A DNA stretch of 64,000 nucleotides from Bacteroidota bacterium (GCA_947488545.1 CANKZE010000002.1:1-64000); one strand, 5' to 3'; shown: positions 10,579 to 20,892, counted from the first letter of the stretch. The notes: generated from the sequence alone by a model not told the origin. Made by a program: numbers and translations.

Positions 10579-11805
10579 TTATTTATAGGTTCCGTTTTCT
10601 AATTTCTCTCTAATTGCTTCAAATGCAGTTAATGTTTCCTCCACATCAGCCAAAGTATGCGAAGCAGTAGGAATCATTCTCAATAAAATTATGCCTTTAG
10701 GGATAACTGGATAAACCACAATAGAAAGGAAAATTCCGTAATTTTCTCTTAAATCATTCACCATAACCATCGCCTCAGGAATACTTCCTTCAAGGTAAAC
10801 CGGTGTAATACAAGTATTAGTATCTCCAATATTGAACCCTTTTTCCTTTAATCCATTTTGCAACGCATTCACGTTTACCCATAATTTATCTTTAATTTCA
10901 GGTGAATTACGTAATAATTCCAATCTTTTTAAAGAACCTACCGTTTGAATCATCGGTAATGCTTTGGCAAACATTTGAGAACGTAAATTGTATTTTAAGT
11001 AATCTATAATTTCTTTATCACCAGCAATAAAAGCACCAATATTAGCCATCGATTTTGCAAACGTAGAAAAATAAACATCTATTCCGTCTTGAACTCCTTG
11101 TTCCTCACCTGCTCCAGCTCCCGTTTTTCCTAGAGTCCCAAAACCATGCGCATCATCAACAAGCAATCGGAAATTGTATTTCTTCTTCATCGCAACCACT
11201 TCCTTCAATTTCCCTTGTTGGCCTCGCATTCCAAAAACTCCTTCGGTAATAAATAGAATTCCACCACCAGTAGTTTCAGCTAATTTTGTAGCGCGCTCCA
11301 AGTTTTTCTCCATACTTTCCACATCATTGTGTCGGTACGTAAAACGCTTTCCACTATGCAATCTCACCCCGTCAATGATACAAGCGTGAGCATCAACATC
11401 ATAAACAATAACATCATTTCTAGTCACCAAAGCGTCAATAGTTGACATAATTCCTTGGTAACCAAAATTCAATAAATAAGCCGATTCTTTCATTACAAAT
11501 TCAGCCAATTCACGCTCTAATTGTTCGTGATAATTGGTGTGACCACTCATCATTCTCGCACCCATCGGGTAGGCAGCACCATATTCAATCGCCGCATCAG
11601 TGTCGGCTTTACGAACTTCTGGATGATTGGCTAGACCTAAATAATCATTCAAACTCCAATTCAAAATATCCTTGCCTTGAAACTTCATTCTCGGCCCTAG
11701 TTCTCCTTCTAATTTTGGAAAAACATAATATCCCTCAGCTTGTGAAGCCCACTTTCCTAATGGACCTTTATTTTTTTGAATTCTTTCGAATAAATCTTTT
11801 ACCAT
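10579..11805 (-). CDS. Aminotransferase class I/II, alpha-oxoamine synthase family (serine palmitoyltransferase / cysteate acyltransferase-like)
   Basis: NDYLGLANHPEV, LLVDDAHGFGTLGKTGAG, PLP-lysine region YFSTFAKSMANIGAFIAG, RMIPTASHT C-terminal motif. Confidence 0.85.
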   Translation of the reverse strand: MVKDLFERIQKNKGPLGKWASQAEGYYVFPKLEGELGPRMKFQGKDILNWSLNDYLGLANHPEVRKADTDAAIEYGAAYPMGARMMSGHTNYHEQLERELAEFVMKESAYLLNFGYQGIMSTIDALVTRNDVIVYDVDAHACIIDGVRLHSGKRFTYRHNDVESMEKNLERATKLAETTGGGILFITEGVFGMRGQQGKLKEVVAMKKKYNFRLLVDDAHGFGTLGKTGAGAGEEQGVQDGIDVYFSTFAKSMANIGAFIAGDKEIIDYLKYNLRSQMFAKALPMIQTVGSLKRLELLRNSPEIKDKLWVNVNALQNGLKEKGFNIGDTNTCITPVYLEGSIPEAMVMVNDLRENYGIFLSIVVYPVIPKGIILLRMIPTASHTLADVEETLTAFEAIREKLENGTYK

Positions 11806-11892
11806 CTCGTTTTTGAAAATTTTATTATTCTAACTATCTCGCAAAAATAAATATTTATACCTTAATAACAGATTAAAATTATGTTTTTTTTA

Positions 11893-11961
11893 GGAGCTTT
11901 TTCCAGCTATTCATTACAATCTGCGCTAAAAAGCGCAGGATTTCCATTTCTATCTGGGCTA
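11893..11961 (+). repeat. Interspersed hairpin element, copy A
   Basis: ggagctttttccagct...ctgcgctaaaaagcgcag...tatctgggcta. Confidence 0.75.
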
Positions 11962-11988
11962 GGGCATCCGATTAAACTAGAAACATCG

Positions 11989-11996
11989 TACCTTTG
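11989..11996 (+). promoter_or_regulatory. -7-like TACCTTTG element upstream of the NYN gene
   Basis: TAnnTTTG match overlapping the first codon of the ORF-track start (11994), so the 12057 start is preferred. Confidence 0.45.
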
Positions 11997-12056
11997 ATTA
12001 AAATTGGAAGAGGTCAAAAGAATGATGATTGCAATTTCAATACAAATACAATAAAA

Positions 12057-12851
12057 ATGAATCAAAATAAAGAACTAAAAATAGCCGTATTAATCGATGC
12101 CGATAACATTCCCTACAGCAATGTAAAAGGAATGATGGAAGAAATCGCAAAATATGGAACCCCAACAACCAAACGAATTTATGCCGATTGGACCAAACCA
12201 AATGCCAACGGTTGGAAATCAGTTTTACTCGAACACGCAATTACACCAATTCAACAATACAGTTACACCGTAGGAAAAAACTCCTCCGATTCAGCCATGA
12301 TTATCGATGCCATGGATTTACTCTATTCCGATAAAGTAGATGGATTTTGTATTGTTTCTAGCGACTCCGACTTCACTCGTCTTGCGATCCGACTCCGAGA
12401 ATCAGGCATGAATGTAATTGGAATGGGCGAAAAGAAAACCCCAAACTCCTTCATTGTGGCCTGTGACCGATTTATATATATCGAAGTTTTACAAGGCGCA
12501 GTGAAAAAGAAAGTAACGAAAACCGCAACAAACGACACTAAAAAAGTAGTTGAAAAAGGAACTCCTGAAAAAGAAATTGTCGAAAAAGAGGTCGTTCAAA
12601 AAATCGATTTACAAACTATCGAATTAATTGAAGCCACCATTGAAGCCATTTGTGACGACGATGGATGGGCATTTCTAGGAGATGTTGGTAACCTAATCGT
12701 TAAGAAAAAACCAGAATTCGATCCAAGAAATTATGGTTATACCAAACTCACTCCTCTTCTAAAATCACTAACCGATATTCTAGAAATAGACGAAAGAGAT
12801 TCCGACAAAAAAGGAATCAAACATGTTTTTGTGCGATTGAAATTTAGTTAG
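12057..12851 (+). CDS. NYN/PIN-like domain protein with C-terminal OST-HTH/LOTUS-like domain
   Basis: IAVLIDADNIPYSNVKGMMEEIAKYG, DSAMIIDAMDLLYSDKVDGFCIVSSDSDFTRLAIRLRESG; C-terminal WAFLGDVGNLIVKKKPEFDPRNYGYTKLTPLLKSL. Confidence 0.85.
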   Translation: MNQNKELKIAVLIDADNIPYSNVKGMMEEIAKYGTPTTKRIYADWTKPNANGWKSVLLEHAITPIQQYSYTVGKNSSDSAMIIDAMDLLYSDKVDGFCIVSSDSDFTRLAIRLRESGMNVIGMGEKKTPNSFIVACDRFIYIEVLQGAVKKKVTKTATNDTKKVVEKGTPEKEIVEKEVVQKIDLQTIELIEATIEAICDDDGWAFLGDVGNLIVKKKPEFDPRNYGYTKLTPLLKSLTDILEIDERDSDKKGIKHVFVRLKFS

Positions 12852-12918
12852 AAAACTCAACTCAAATTATAAATTTCATAATATAAAATGTTATTTTTGC
12901 TTAACTAAAATAAAATCT

Positions 12919-13527
12919 ATGTTAATAATTGGAATTGCTGGAGGAACAGGAAGTGGAAAAACTACCGTAGTTCACCAAATAATGAATGAATTACCAGAAA
13001 CCGAAGTTGGAATAATTTCTCAAGATTCCTATTATAAAGAAAATCATAATCTTAGCTTCGAAGAACGTTCTTTAATCAATTTTGACCATCCTAGAGCCAT
13101 CGATTTTGAACTTTTAGTAGCACATCTAAAAGAATTAAAAGCGGGAAATAACATAAACCAACCCGTTTATTCTTTCGTAACTCACAACAGAACAGACGAT
13201 ACCGTTTTCACACATCCTAGAAAAGTAATGATTGTGGAAGGAATTTTAATCCTTGCCAATGCTGAATTAAGAGAACTTTTTGATGTAAAAATCTACGTTC
13301 ACGCCGATTCTGACGAACGTTTAATTCGAAGACTTAGACGCGATATTGCAGAACGTGGACGCGATATGGATGAAGTGCTAAGCCGTTACCAAACCACGCT
13401 AAAACCTATGCACGAGCAGTTTATCGAACCAACCAAAGCATTTGCCGATATCATTATTCCAAACGATAAATACAACACCGTTGCAATTGATGTAGTTCGT
13501 GCAGTAATAAATCAAAGAATTTTATAA
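12919..13527 (+). CDS. udk: Uridine kinase
   Basis: GIAGGTGSGKTTVVHQI P-loop, QDSYYKENHNLSFEER, NFDHPRAIDFELL. Confidence 0.95.
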   Translation: MLIIGIAGGTGSGKTTVVHQIMNELPETEVGIISQDSYYKENHNLSFEERSLINFDHPRAIDFELLVAHLKELKAGNNINQPVYSFVTHNRTDDTVFTHPRKVMIVEGILILANAELRELFDVKIYVHADSDERLIRRLRRDIAERGRDMDEVLSRYQTTLKPMHEQFIEPTKAFADIIIPNDKYNTVAIDVVRAVINQRIL

Positions 13528-13559
13528 AATTTTCATTAATTTTATACCAATATTTTTTT

Positions 13560-13624
13560 GGAGCATTTTCCTGCTGTCCGCTAAATCCAAGCAAAGGCTT
13601 GGTATACCGCTTCCATCAGGGCTA
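13560..13624 (+). repeat. Interspersed hairpin element, copy B
   Basis: ggagcattttcctgctgtccgctaaatccaagcaaaggcttggtataccgcttccatcagggcta. Confidence 0.75.
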
Positions 13625-13643
13625 AAAAAGATCAAAAATTACT

Positions 13644-13976
13644 ATGGAAAATCCGTTAGAAGAATCAAAACAAAAAAAAACTTGGCTCAAAATAGTGAGC
13701 AACAAGTACCTTTTAATATCACTTCTATTTGCAGTGTGGATGCTGTTTTTAGACAACTATTCTTACATGGATCAAAGGCAACTCAACAAACAAATTGACG
13801 AGTTACAAGACAATAAAAAATACTATCAAGACGAAATTAAGAAAGACAACCAAAGCATCAAATTACTAAAAAACCAAGACCAAGTAGAAAAATATGCTCG
13901 GGAGAAATATTATATGAAAAGAGAAAATGAAGATATTTACATTGTTGAATATGAAGGAGATACAATAAAAAAATAA
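13644..13976 (+). CDS. FtsB/DivIC-like septum formation initiator family protein
   Basis: Single N-terminal TM helix, coiled coil, YAREKYYMKRENEDIYIVEY tail. Confidence 0.85.
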   Translation: MENPLEESKQKKTWLKIVSNKYLLISLLFAVWMLFLDNYSYMDQRQLNKQIDELQDNKKYYQDEIKKDNQSIKLLKNQDQVEKYAREKYYMKRENEDIYIVEYEGDTIKK

Positions 13977-13981
13977 ATAAA

Positions 13982-15346
13982 ATGAAACATTCATTATTCT
14001 CTGAATTTGATCCTATTTCCTCCAAACAGTGGAAACAAAAAATACAATTCGAACTCAAAGGCGAAGATTATAATGATACTCTAATTTGGAATTCCCCTGA
14101 AAACATTAAGGTAAAACCATTTTATAATCAAGAAGACTTACAAGAAAATTTACCGGTAAATCCAAATGCAAACGGATTTAAAATTTGCCAAAACATATTT
14201 GTTTTCGACCTTGAAAAATCAATCGAAAGAGCTATAGAGTCTATTGAACGTGGAGCGGATAGTATTATTTTCACCATCGAAAATGAAACGATTGATGTCA
14301 CTAAACTTCTAGAAAAACTTCCTTTAGAAAATTGTGAAATTTACTTTAAACTGAGTTTCATTTCTATAAATTACATTTCAAAAATTGAAACCATAGCAAA
14401 ATCAAGAAACGCAAAAATATATTGTAATCTAGATCCTATTGGCCAACTTGCAAAAGATGGAAATTGGTTGAAAACCCAAGAAAAAGACAATTTTGAAACT
14501 CTAAATTTGATTTCAAAACAAGTTTCAAATAGCTCAATTATAAGTATAAATAGTTCCTTGTACCAAAATGCTGGTGCAAATATGGTGCAGGAATTAGCGT
14601 ATTCATTAGCTCACGCTAACGAATATTTAAACCGAATTACCACTTTCAACCAACCTATAGTTTTTAAGATTTCTGTAGGAACCAATTACTTTTTTGAAAT
14701 CGCAAAATTGCGTGCTTACAGAATTTTATTTAATAGCATTGCTAAAGAATACAATCCAAATTTAGAGTGCCATTTGGTTGTAACACCGACAAAAAGAAAT
14801 AAAACAATTTACGATTATAATGTCAATATGTTGCGCACCACAACCGAATGTATGTCTGCGATAGTTGGCGGTGCCGATGCAATTGCGAATCTTCCTTACG
14901 ATGCGTTATACCATAAAGACAATGAATTTGGAGATAGAATAGCGAGAAATCAACTATTAATTTTAAAAAATGAAAGCTACTTCGACAAGGTGAAAAATCC
15001 TGCCGATGGAACTTATTATATAGAAAGCATTACCCATCAATTGGCTGAAAAAGCACTGGTTTTATTTAAAGATATTGAAGCAAATGGTGGTTTTCTGAAA
15101 CAATTGAATGAGGGAATTATCAAAAGAAAAATTCAAGAAAGCGCAGATAAAGAACAAGAATTATTCGATTCTGGGAAAGAAGTTTTGTTAGGAACCAATA
15201 AATATCCGAACAAAGACGACAAAATGAAACACGATTTAGAATTGTTTCCATTTGTAAAAGTAAACCCTCGAAAAACATTGATTACGCCTATAATTGAAAA
15301 AAGATTAGCTGAAAAATTAGAGCAAGAAAGATTAGGAAAAGAATAA
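13982..15346 (+). CDS. mutA: Methylmalonyl-CoA mutase small subunit
   Basis: Degenerate mutase-barrel homologue, 1-nt overlap with the large subunit; [22 protein letters not shown]. Confidence 0.92.
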   Translation: MKHSLFSEFDPISSKQWKQKIQFELKGEDYNDTLIWNSPENIKVKPFYNQEDLQENLPVNPNANGFKICQNIFVFDLEKSIERAIESIERGADSIIFTIENETIDVTKLLEKLPLENCEIYFKLSFISINYISKIETIAKSRNAKIYCNLDPIGQLAKDGNWLKTQEKDNFETLNLISKQVSNSSIISINSSLYQNAGANMVQELAYSLAHANEYLNRITTFNQPIVFKISVGTNYFFEIAKLRAYRILFNSIAKEYNPNLECHLVVTPTKRNKTIYDYNVNMLRTTTECMSAIVGGADAIANLPYDALYHKDNEFGDRIARNQLLILKNESYFDKVKNPADGTYYIESITHQLAEKALVLFKDIEANGGFLKQLNEGIIKRKIQESADKEQELFDSGKEVLLGTNKYPNKDDKMKHDLELFPFVKVNPRKTLITPIIEKRLAEKLEQERLGKE

Positions 15347-17478
15347 TGAAAAGAAAAGATTTACAACATATTACGTTATTCGATAAAGAGAATTCCAAAG
15401 TTTTAAGCACTGAAAAGAAATCGGAAGCTTTTAAAACTGCAGAAGGTATTCTACTAAATCCAACTTACTCAAAATCGGATATTGAGAACTTAGAACATTT
15501 GGATTTTGGAGCAGGATTTGCCCCATTTTTGCGAGGGCCATACACAACAATGTTTGTCAGAAAACCATGGACAATTCGACAATATGCAGGTTTTTCAACC
15601 GCCGAAGAAAGCAACGCTTTTTATAGAAGAAATTTAGCGGCAGGTCAAAAAGGACTTTCCATAGCATTTGATTTACCAACTCACCGCGGCTACGATTCAG
15701 ACCATGAACGCGTGGTTGGTGACGTTGGAAAAGCAGGAGTAGCAATCGATTCTGTTGAAGATATGAAAGTTTTATTCGACCAAATTCCGTTGAATGAAAT
15801 GTCGGTTTCAATGACAATGAACGGTGCGGTTTTACCGATTATGGCTTTCTATATTGTTGCTGCAGAAGAACAAGGGGTACAACCCGAACAACTTTCAGGA
15901 ACCATACAAAACGATATTTTGAAGGAGTTTATGGTTAGAAATACTTATATCTATCCTCCAACACCCTCAATGAAAATTATTGCTGATATATTTGAATATA
16001 CAAGCAAAAAAATGCCAAAATTCAATTCGATTTCTATTTCAGGATATCACATGCAAGAAGCTGGAGCTACCGCCGATATTGAATTGGCTTATACTTTAGC
16101 AGACGGATTAGAATACATTCGGACAGGCCTTTCTACTGGAATGAAAATTGATGAATTTGCCCCTCGCCTTTCTTTTTTCTGGGCAATTGGAATGAATCAT
16201 TTTATGGAAATTGCCAAAATGAGAGCCGCAAGAATGATTTGGGCTAAATTGGTAAAACAATTTAACCCAAAAGACGAAAAATCATTGGCTTTAAGAACCC
16301 ATTGTCAAACATCAGGTTGGAGTTTAACTGAGCAAGATCCTTTTAATAACGTGGCTCGAACTTGCATTGAAGCAACGGCAGCTGCTTTTGGAGGAACACA
16401 ATCTTTACACACCAATGCTTTGGATGAAGCAATTGCATTACCAACAGATTTCTCTGCAAGAATAGCAAGAAATACACAAATATATTTACAAGAAGAAACT
16501 AAAATTACGAAAACGGTCGACCCTTGGGCTGGAAGTTATTACGTAGAAAGTTTGACCAATGAAATAGCTCAAAATGCTTGGAAATTAATTGAAGAAGTTG
16601 AAGAATTGGGTGGAATGACCAAAGCAATTGAAGCTGGAATTCCAAAACTTCGAATTGAAGAAGCCGCAGCAAGAAAACAAGCACGAATTGATAGCGGTCA
16701 GGATATTATTGTTGGAATTAACAAATACCGATTAGAAAAAGAGGATCCATTACATATTTTAGATGTTGATAATGAGATGGTTCGCAAGCAACAAGTCGAA
16801 CAATTACAACAAATAAAAGCAACCCGAGATTCAAATAAGGTTAAGGAAAAACTAGAAAAATTAGTTGAAACTGCAAAAACTGGTCAAGGTAACTTACTAG
16901 AAATTGCAATTGAAGCAGCGCGTTACAGAGCCACTTTAGGTGAAATTAGCGATGCTTTAGAAACTGTTTTTGGAAGATATAAAGCTCAAATTAAATCCTT
17001 TAGCGGCGTGTACAGTAAAGAAATTAAAGACGACAGTAGTTTTGAAAAAGCAAAACTGATGGCAGACGAATTTGCAAAGCAAGAAGGTCGCCGTCCTAGA
17101 ATTATGATAGCAAAAATGGGACAAGATGGCCATGATAGGGGCGCAAAAGTTGTAGCCACTGGTTATGCCGATGTAGGTTTTGATGTTGATATAGGTCCTT
17201 TATTTCAAACCCCAGCTGAAGCGGCAAAACAAGCAATTGAAAATGACGTTCATATTTTAGGAGTTTCATCATTGGCAGCAGGTCATAAAACTTTAGTTCC
17301 TCAGGTAATTGAAGAACTAAAAAAATACGGCCGAGAAGACATTATGGTTGTTGTTGGAGGTGTAATTCCCGCTCAAGATTACCAATTTTTATTTGATGCT
17401 GGTGCCGTAGCGGTTTTTGGACCTGGAACAAAAATTAGTGATGCTGCGATAAAGATTCTTGAGATATTAATACAATAA
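15346..17478 (+). CDS. mutB: Methylmalonyl-CoA mutase large subunit
   Basis: [35 protein letters not shown]12-binding [13 protein letters not shown]. Confidence 0.97.
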   Translation: MKRKDLQHITLFDKENSKVLSTEKKSEAFKTAEGILLNPTYSKSDIENLEHLDFGAGFAPFLRGPYTTMFVRKPWTIRQYAGFSTAEESNAFYRRNLAAGQKGLSIAFDLPTHRGYDSDHERVVGDVGKAGVAIDSVEDMKVLFDQIPLNEMSVSMTMNGAVLPIMAFYIVAAEEQGVQPEQLSGTIQNDILKEFMVRNTYIYPPTPSMKIIADIFEYTSKKMPKFNSISISGYHMQEAGATADIELAYTLADGLEYIRTGLSTGMKIDEFAPRLSFFWAIGMNHFMEIAKMRAARMIWAKLVKQFNPKDEKSLALRTHCQTSGWSLTEQDPFNNVARTCIEATAAAFGGTQSLHTNALDEAIALPTDFSARIARNTQIYLQEETKITKTVDPWAGSYYVESLTNEIAQNAWKLIEEVEELGGMTKAIEAGIPKLRIEEAAARKQARIDSGQDIIVGINKYRLEKEDPLHILDVDNEMVRKQQVEQLQQIKATRDSNKVKEKLEKLVETAKTGQGNLLEIAIEAARYRATLGEISDALETVFGRYKAQIKSFSGVYSKEIKDDSSFEKAKLMADEFAKQEGRRPRIMIAKMGQDGHDRGAKVVATGYADVGFDVDIGPLFQTPAEAAKQAIENDVHILGVSSLAAGHKTLVPQVIEELKKYGREDIMVVVGGVIPAQDYQFLFDAGAVAVFGPGTKISDAAIKILEILIQ

Positions 17479-17483
17479 AAATG

Positions 17484-17502
17484 CCTGACAAGTTTTGAAA
17501 AC
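17484..17502. repeat. Degenerate partial REP-like unit
   Basis: cctgacaagttttgaaaac, one mismatch to the cctgacaggttttgaaaac half of the adjacent palindrome. Confidence 0.5.
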
Positions 17503-17514
17503 AAGACTATTACT

Positions 17515-17549
17515 AACACCTGACAGGTTTTGAAAACCTGTCAGGTGTT
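17515..17549. repeat. Left REP-like palindrome of the RAYT locus
   Basis: aacacctgacaggtttt-g-aaaacctgtcaggtgtt: perfect 17-bp inverted repeat around one nucleotide. Confidence 0.85.
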
Positions 17550-17580
17550 AGGTGTCAAGCCGCAATACAAAAATAATTAT

Positions 17581-18153
17581 ATGCCTTTAAATGAACCTCT
17601 TGAAAATGGTAAATATTACCACATCTACAATCGTGGAATAAATAGCAATGTGATTTTTAAAGAAAAAAGAAATTATGAGTATTTTTTAAAACTCTATGAT
17701 AATCATATTTAGCCTGTAGCCGAAACTTTTGCTTGGTGCTTAATGAAGAATCACTTTCATTTTTTAATACGAATTAAGGATACTGATGAAATTACAACCA
17801 CTAAAAAAATAGCTCCATCTCAATCATTTTCAAATTTATTTAATGCCTATTCAAAATCATACAATAAAAGTTATAATCGTCACGGACCAATGTTTGAAAG
17901 ACCTTTTAAAAGAAAATTAATTTTAAATGAAACTTACTTTCAAAATCTTATAACTTATATTCATAACAATCCTGTTCATCATGCGATTTGTGAACATCCT
18001 ATAAATTATCCTTGGAGCTCTTACATCACTTGCATTTCTGAACAAAAAACAAAACTAAAAAGAAAAGAGGTTATAGCTATATTTGATGATGTTGAAAATT
18101 TTAAAATTGTTCACCAAATGAAAATTAACGATATCTCAGATGATTTTTTTTAG
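17581..18153 (+). pseudogene. REP-associated tyrosine transposase (RAYT, Y1 HUH family), interrupted by an in-frame TAG
   Basis: Two ORFs in the same frame (17530..17712 and 17743..18153) separated by TAG at 17710-17712: ..KLYDNHI*PVAETFAWCLMKNHFHFLIRI..; HUH motif HFH and Y-containing YIHNNPVHH intact. Confidence 0.85.
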
Positions 18154-18154
18154 A

Positions 18155-18191
18155 TTACACCTAACAGGTTTTAAAAACCTGTCAGGTGTAA
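18155..18191. repeat. Right REP-like palindrome of the RAYT locus
   Basis: ttacacctaacaggttttaaaaacctgtcaggtgtaa: near-perfect inverted repeat sharing the cctgtcaggtgt core with the left palindrome. Confidence 0.8.
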
Positions 18192-18230
18192 ACAGTTAAT
18201 TACTATATTTACAATTCAAATTAATATACT

Positions 18231-19112
18231 ATGAATTTTTCAGCAAAAATGCTTCGTGATGATGCCTTAAATGGTAAAGTAATTGTAATTACAGGTGGAG
18301 GAAGTGGTTTAGGTAAAGCGATGACCAAATACTTCATGGAATTGGGTGCTAAAGTAGCTATAACTTCGCGAGATTTAGAAAAATTAAAAACTACTTCGGC
18401 TGAATTGGAGGCTGAAACTGGTGGCACTTGCCTTCCGGTGCAATGTGATGTTCGTCATTATGAAGAAGTGGAAGCAATGTTACAAGAAGTTTTAAAAGCC
18501 TATGGAAAAGTGGATGTGTTATTGAATAATGCAGCCGGAAATTTTATTTCTCCTACAGAGCGCCTTTCGGCAAATGCTTTTGATACTATAATTGATATCG
18601 TTTTAAAAGGTTCGAAAAACTGTACTTTGGCTTTTGGGAAACACTGGATAGATACCAAACAAGAATCTTCAACGGTTTTAAATATTGTTACGACTTATGC
18701 TTTTACTGGTTCTGCTTATGTGGTTCCGAGTGCAACTGCAAAAGCAGGTGTATTAGCTATGACAAGAAGTTTAGCAGTTGAATGGGCAAAATACGGAATT
18801 AGAACCAACGCAATTGCACCTGGACCTTTTCCTACAAAAGGAGCTTGGGACCGATTGTTGCCTGGTGACTTAAAAGAAAAATTTGATTTATCTAAAAAAG
18901 TGCCTTTAAAAAGAGTTGGAGATCACCAAGAATTAGCGAATCTAGCTGCCTATTTGGTTTCTGATTTTTCAGCTTACATCAATGGGGAAGTTATTGTTAT
19001 TGATGGTGGTGAATGGCTAAAAGGAGCTGGACAGTTTAATTTATTAGAGGCGGTTCCTGAAGAAATGTGGGATATGCTTGAAATGATGATTAAAGCTAAA
19101 AAGAATTCGTAA
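18231..19112 (+). CDS. SDR family oxidoreductase (2,4-dienoyl-CoA reductase-like)
   Basis: VIVITGGGSGLGKAM, NNAAGNF, IRTNAIAPGPFPTKGAWDRL, INGEVIVIDGGEWL. Confidence 0.88.
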   Translation: MNFSAKMLRDDALNGKVIVITGGGSGLGKAMTKYFMELGAKVAITSRDLEKLKTTSAELEAETGGTCLPVQCDVRHYEEVEAMLQEVLKAYGKVDVLLNNAAGNFISPTERLSANAFDTIIDIVLKGSKNCTLAFGKHWIDTKQESSTVLNIVTTYAFTGSAYVVPSATAKAGVLAMTRSLAVEWAKYGIRTNAIAPGPFPTKGAWDRLLPGDLKEKFDLSKKVPLKRVGDHQELANLAAYLVSDFSAYINGEVIVIDGGEWLKGAGQFNLLEAVPEEMWDMLEMMIKAKKNS

Positions 19113-19134
19113 TTCTTATATAAATACATAACAT

Positions 19135-19166
19135 AAAAAGAGAACGTAAATGTTCTCTTTTTTTTT
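19135..19166 (+). terminator. Rho-independent-like terminator of the SDR gene
   Basis: aaaaagagaac-gtaaat-gttctcttttttttt, 23 nt after the stop. Confidence 0.7.
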
Positions 19167-19234
19167 AGCCCTGATAGAAGGGAAAATCCCGAGCTTTTTA
19201 GCGAGGATTTGGAATGATAGCAGGATAAAGCTCC
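19166..19234 (-). repeat. Interspersed hairpin element, copy C (apical stem degenerate)
   Basis: Reverse complement ggagctttatcctgctatcattccaaatcctcgctaaaaagctcgggattttcccttctatcagggcta. Confidence 0.7.
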
Positions 19235-19293
19235 AAATAAAAAAATTAATTTCGAAGTAACAAATAATTAGTATTTTTACAAAAACTATTTTT

Positions 19294-20376
19294 TTGAATT
19301 CGAAAAATAAAATATCGGCGCTACATGAAAAAGCTGGAATTTCGCCTCCCGAAATGATCAGTGGAAAAGGCGTGGACAAAATTCACGATTCTAGAAAGAT
19401 ACAACCTTCATCAAAAGAGCTGATTGAAGGCATTTTGAATGGCAATATTACCGCTTTAAGTCGTGCAATAACACTGGTTGAAAGCACTAATGTTTCCCAT
19501 TTAGAAAAAGCCAATGAGGTAGTAAATGCTTGTTTGCCTCACGCAAATAAATCGGTTCGTATTGGAATTACTGGTGTTCCTGGCGTTGGAAAAAGTACCT
19601 TTATAGAAGCATTTGGGAAATATTTAACGGGTTTAGGTAAAAAAGTAGCTGTTCTTGCCGTTGATCCAAGTAGTACGATTTCTCATGGAAGTATTTTGGG
19701 TGATAAGACGAGAATGGAAGAATTGGTAAAAGACAAAAATGCCTATATTCGACCGTCAGCATCAGGGGAAACTTTGGGTGGTGTTGCGAGAAAAACGCGT
19801 GAAACAATTACCCTTTGTGAAGCTTGCGGATTTGATACCATTATCATTGAAACGGTGGGTGTTGGTCAGAGTGAAACCGCAGTTCACAGTATGGTTGACT
19901 TCTTTTTACTATTGAAAATTGCTGGTGCTGGCGACGAATTGCAAGGAATAAAACGTGGAATTATGGAAATGGCGGATGCAATTGTGATTAATAAAGCAGA
20001 TGGTGATAATGTGAGAAAATCGAAATTAGCGAAAGTTGAATTTGGCAGAGCATTGCACTTATTTCCTGCAAAAAAATCGGGATGGATTCCTACTACTTCC
20101 ACTTGTAGTTCGATTACTCGTGAAGGGATTTCAGAGGTTTGGGAAACGATAAATAAGTATGTTGGTCAAACGCAATCGAATAATTATTTCTATAATAAAC
20201 GTAAAGATCAAAACCAATATTGGATGTTGGAAACCATAAATGAGCATTTGAAAACAAATTTTTTCAACCATCCAGAAATTGAAAAATTATTGGCAGAAAA
20301 TAAAAAAGCGGTGCAAAATGATGAAATATCACCATTTGCAGCCGCTCAATTATTGTTAGAAAAGTATTTTAAATAA
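19294..20376 (+). CDS. meaB: Methylmalonyl-CoA mutase-associated GTPase MeaB (possible TTG start)
   Basis: GITGVPGVGKSTFIEAFG, VDPSSTISHGSILGDKTRM, ETVGVGQSE, VINKADGDN. Confidence 0.95.
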   Translation: MNSKNKISALHEKAGISPPEMISGKGVDKIHDSRKIQPSSKELIEGILNGNITALSRAITLVESTNVSHLEKANEVVNACLPHANKSVRIGITGVPGVGKSTFIEAFGKYLTGLGKKVAVLAVDPSSTISHGSILGDKTRMEELVKDKNAYIRPSASGETLGGVARKTRETITLCEACGFDTIIIETVGVGQSETAVHSMVDFFLLLKIAGAGDELQGIKRGIMEMADAIVINKADGDNVRKSKLAKVEFGRALHLFPAKKSGWIPTTSTCSSITREGISEVWETINKYVGQTQSNNYFYNKRKDQNQYWMLETINEHLKTNFFNHPEIEKLLAENKKAVQNDEISPFAAAQLLLEKYFK

Positions 20377-20394
20377 TACTTATTCTTTTTTCAA

Positions 20395-20892
20395 TTATTG
20401 AATAGTTTTGATTTGACTTTCTTTAATATTAAATGCTTTAACTACAGCATTATAATCATTAAAATCTACCGCTTTACTGTTTTTATTTGACAAATATCCT
20501 GGAATAATTACTACTCTAAAAACCTGATTTTGTGACCAAGCTGCTCCCAAAGTAGTTAGATCAAAGTCGGATTCAAGGAATATATTAATGTCATTTCTTG
20601 TAAAATCAAAATTGTAATTCAACTCCCCTTGCTGTAAATAAACTGCTTGCGGTAATTGTCTCCACAAATCTTGACCATTAATTACACCAAATAATCTATA
20701 AACTAAAACCATATCCCCTCTGTATAATGGTGGATTTAGAGTAATTAGTTTAGAATAGTTATTTGTAGGATTAAATGAAGTGGTAACTTCAAAAACTTCA
20801 GCTAGTATTTCAGCTTTAATTTCTTCATTTGTGGTACAACCTTGAAATAGAAAAGTGGTTGTAATTGCTAAAAGTAAAATTATTCGTTTCAT
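20395..20892 (-). CDS. Hypothetical lipoprotein
   Basis: Lipobox-like LFQGC after a hydrophobic signal; no family recognised. Confidence 0.6.
   Translation of the reverse strand: MKRIILLLAITTTFLFQGCTTNEEIKAEILAEVFEVTTSFNPTNNYSKLITLNPPLYRGDMVLVYRLFGVINGQDLWRQLPQAVYLQQGELNYNFDFTRNDINIFLESDFDLTTLGAAWSQNQVFRVVIIPGYLSNKNSKAVDFNDYNAVVKAFNIKESQIKTIQ

Noticed and set aside
13858-14058. Minus-strand ORF 66 aa across the ftsB-mutA junction
   Set aside because: Antisense to two well-supported genes.
15557-15817. Minus-strand ORF inside mutB and similar antisense ORFs (e.g. 959..1147, 3213..3428, 4676..5101, 6468..6722, 9367..9636, 12037..12240, 24108..24350, 25664..25951, 39340..39678, 56152..56373)
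   Set aside because: Fully nested antisense to confident conserved CDSs, low-complexity or implausible protein composition.
17530-17580. Upstream extension of the RAYT ORF (MKTCQVLGVKPQYKNNY)
   Set aside because: It begins inside the left REP palindrome; the family start MPLNEPLENGKYYHIYNRG at 17581 is better.
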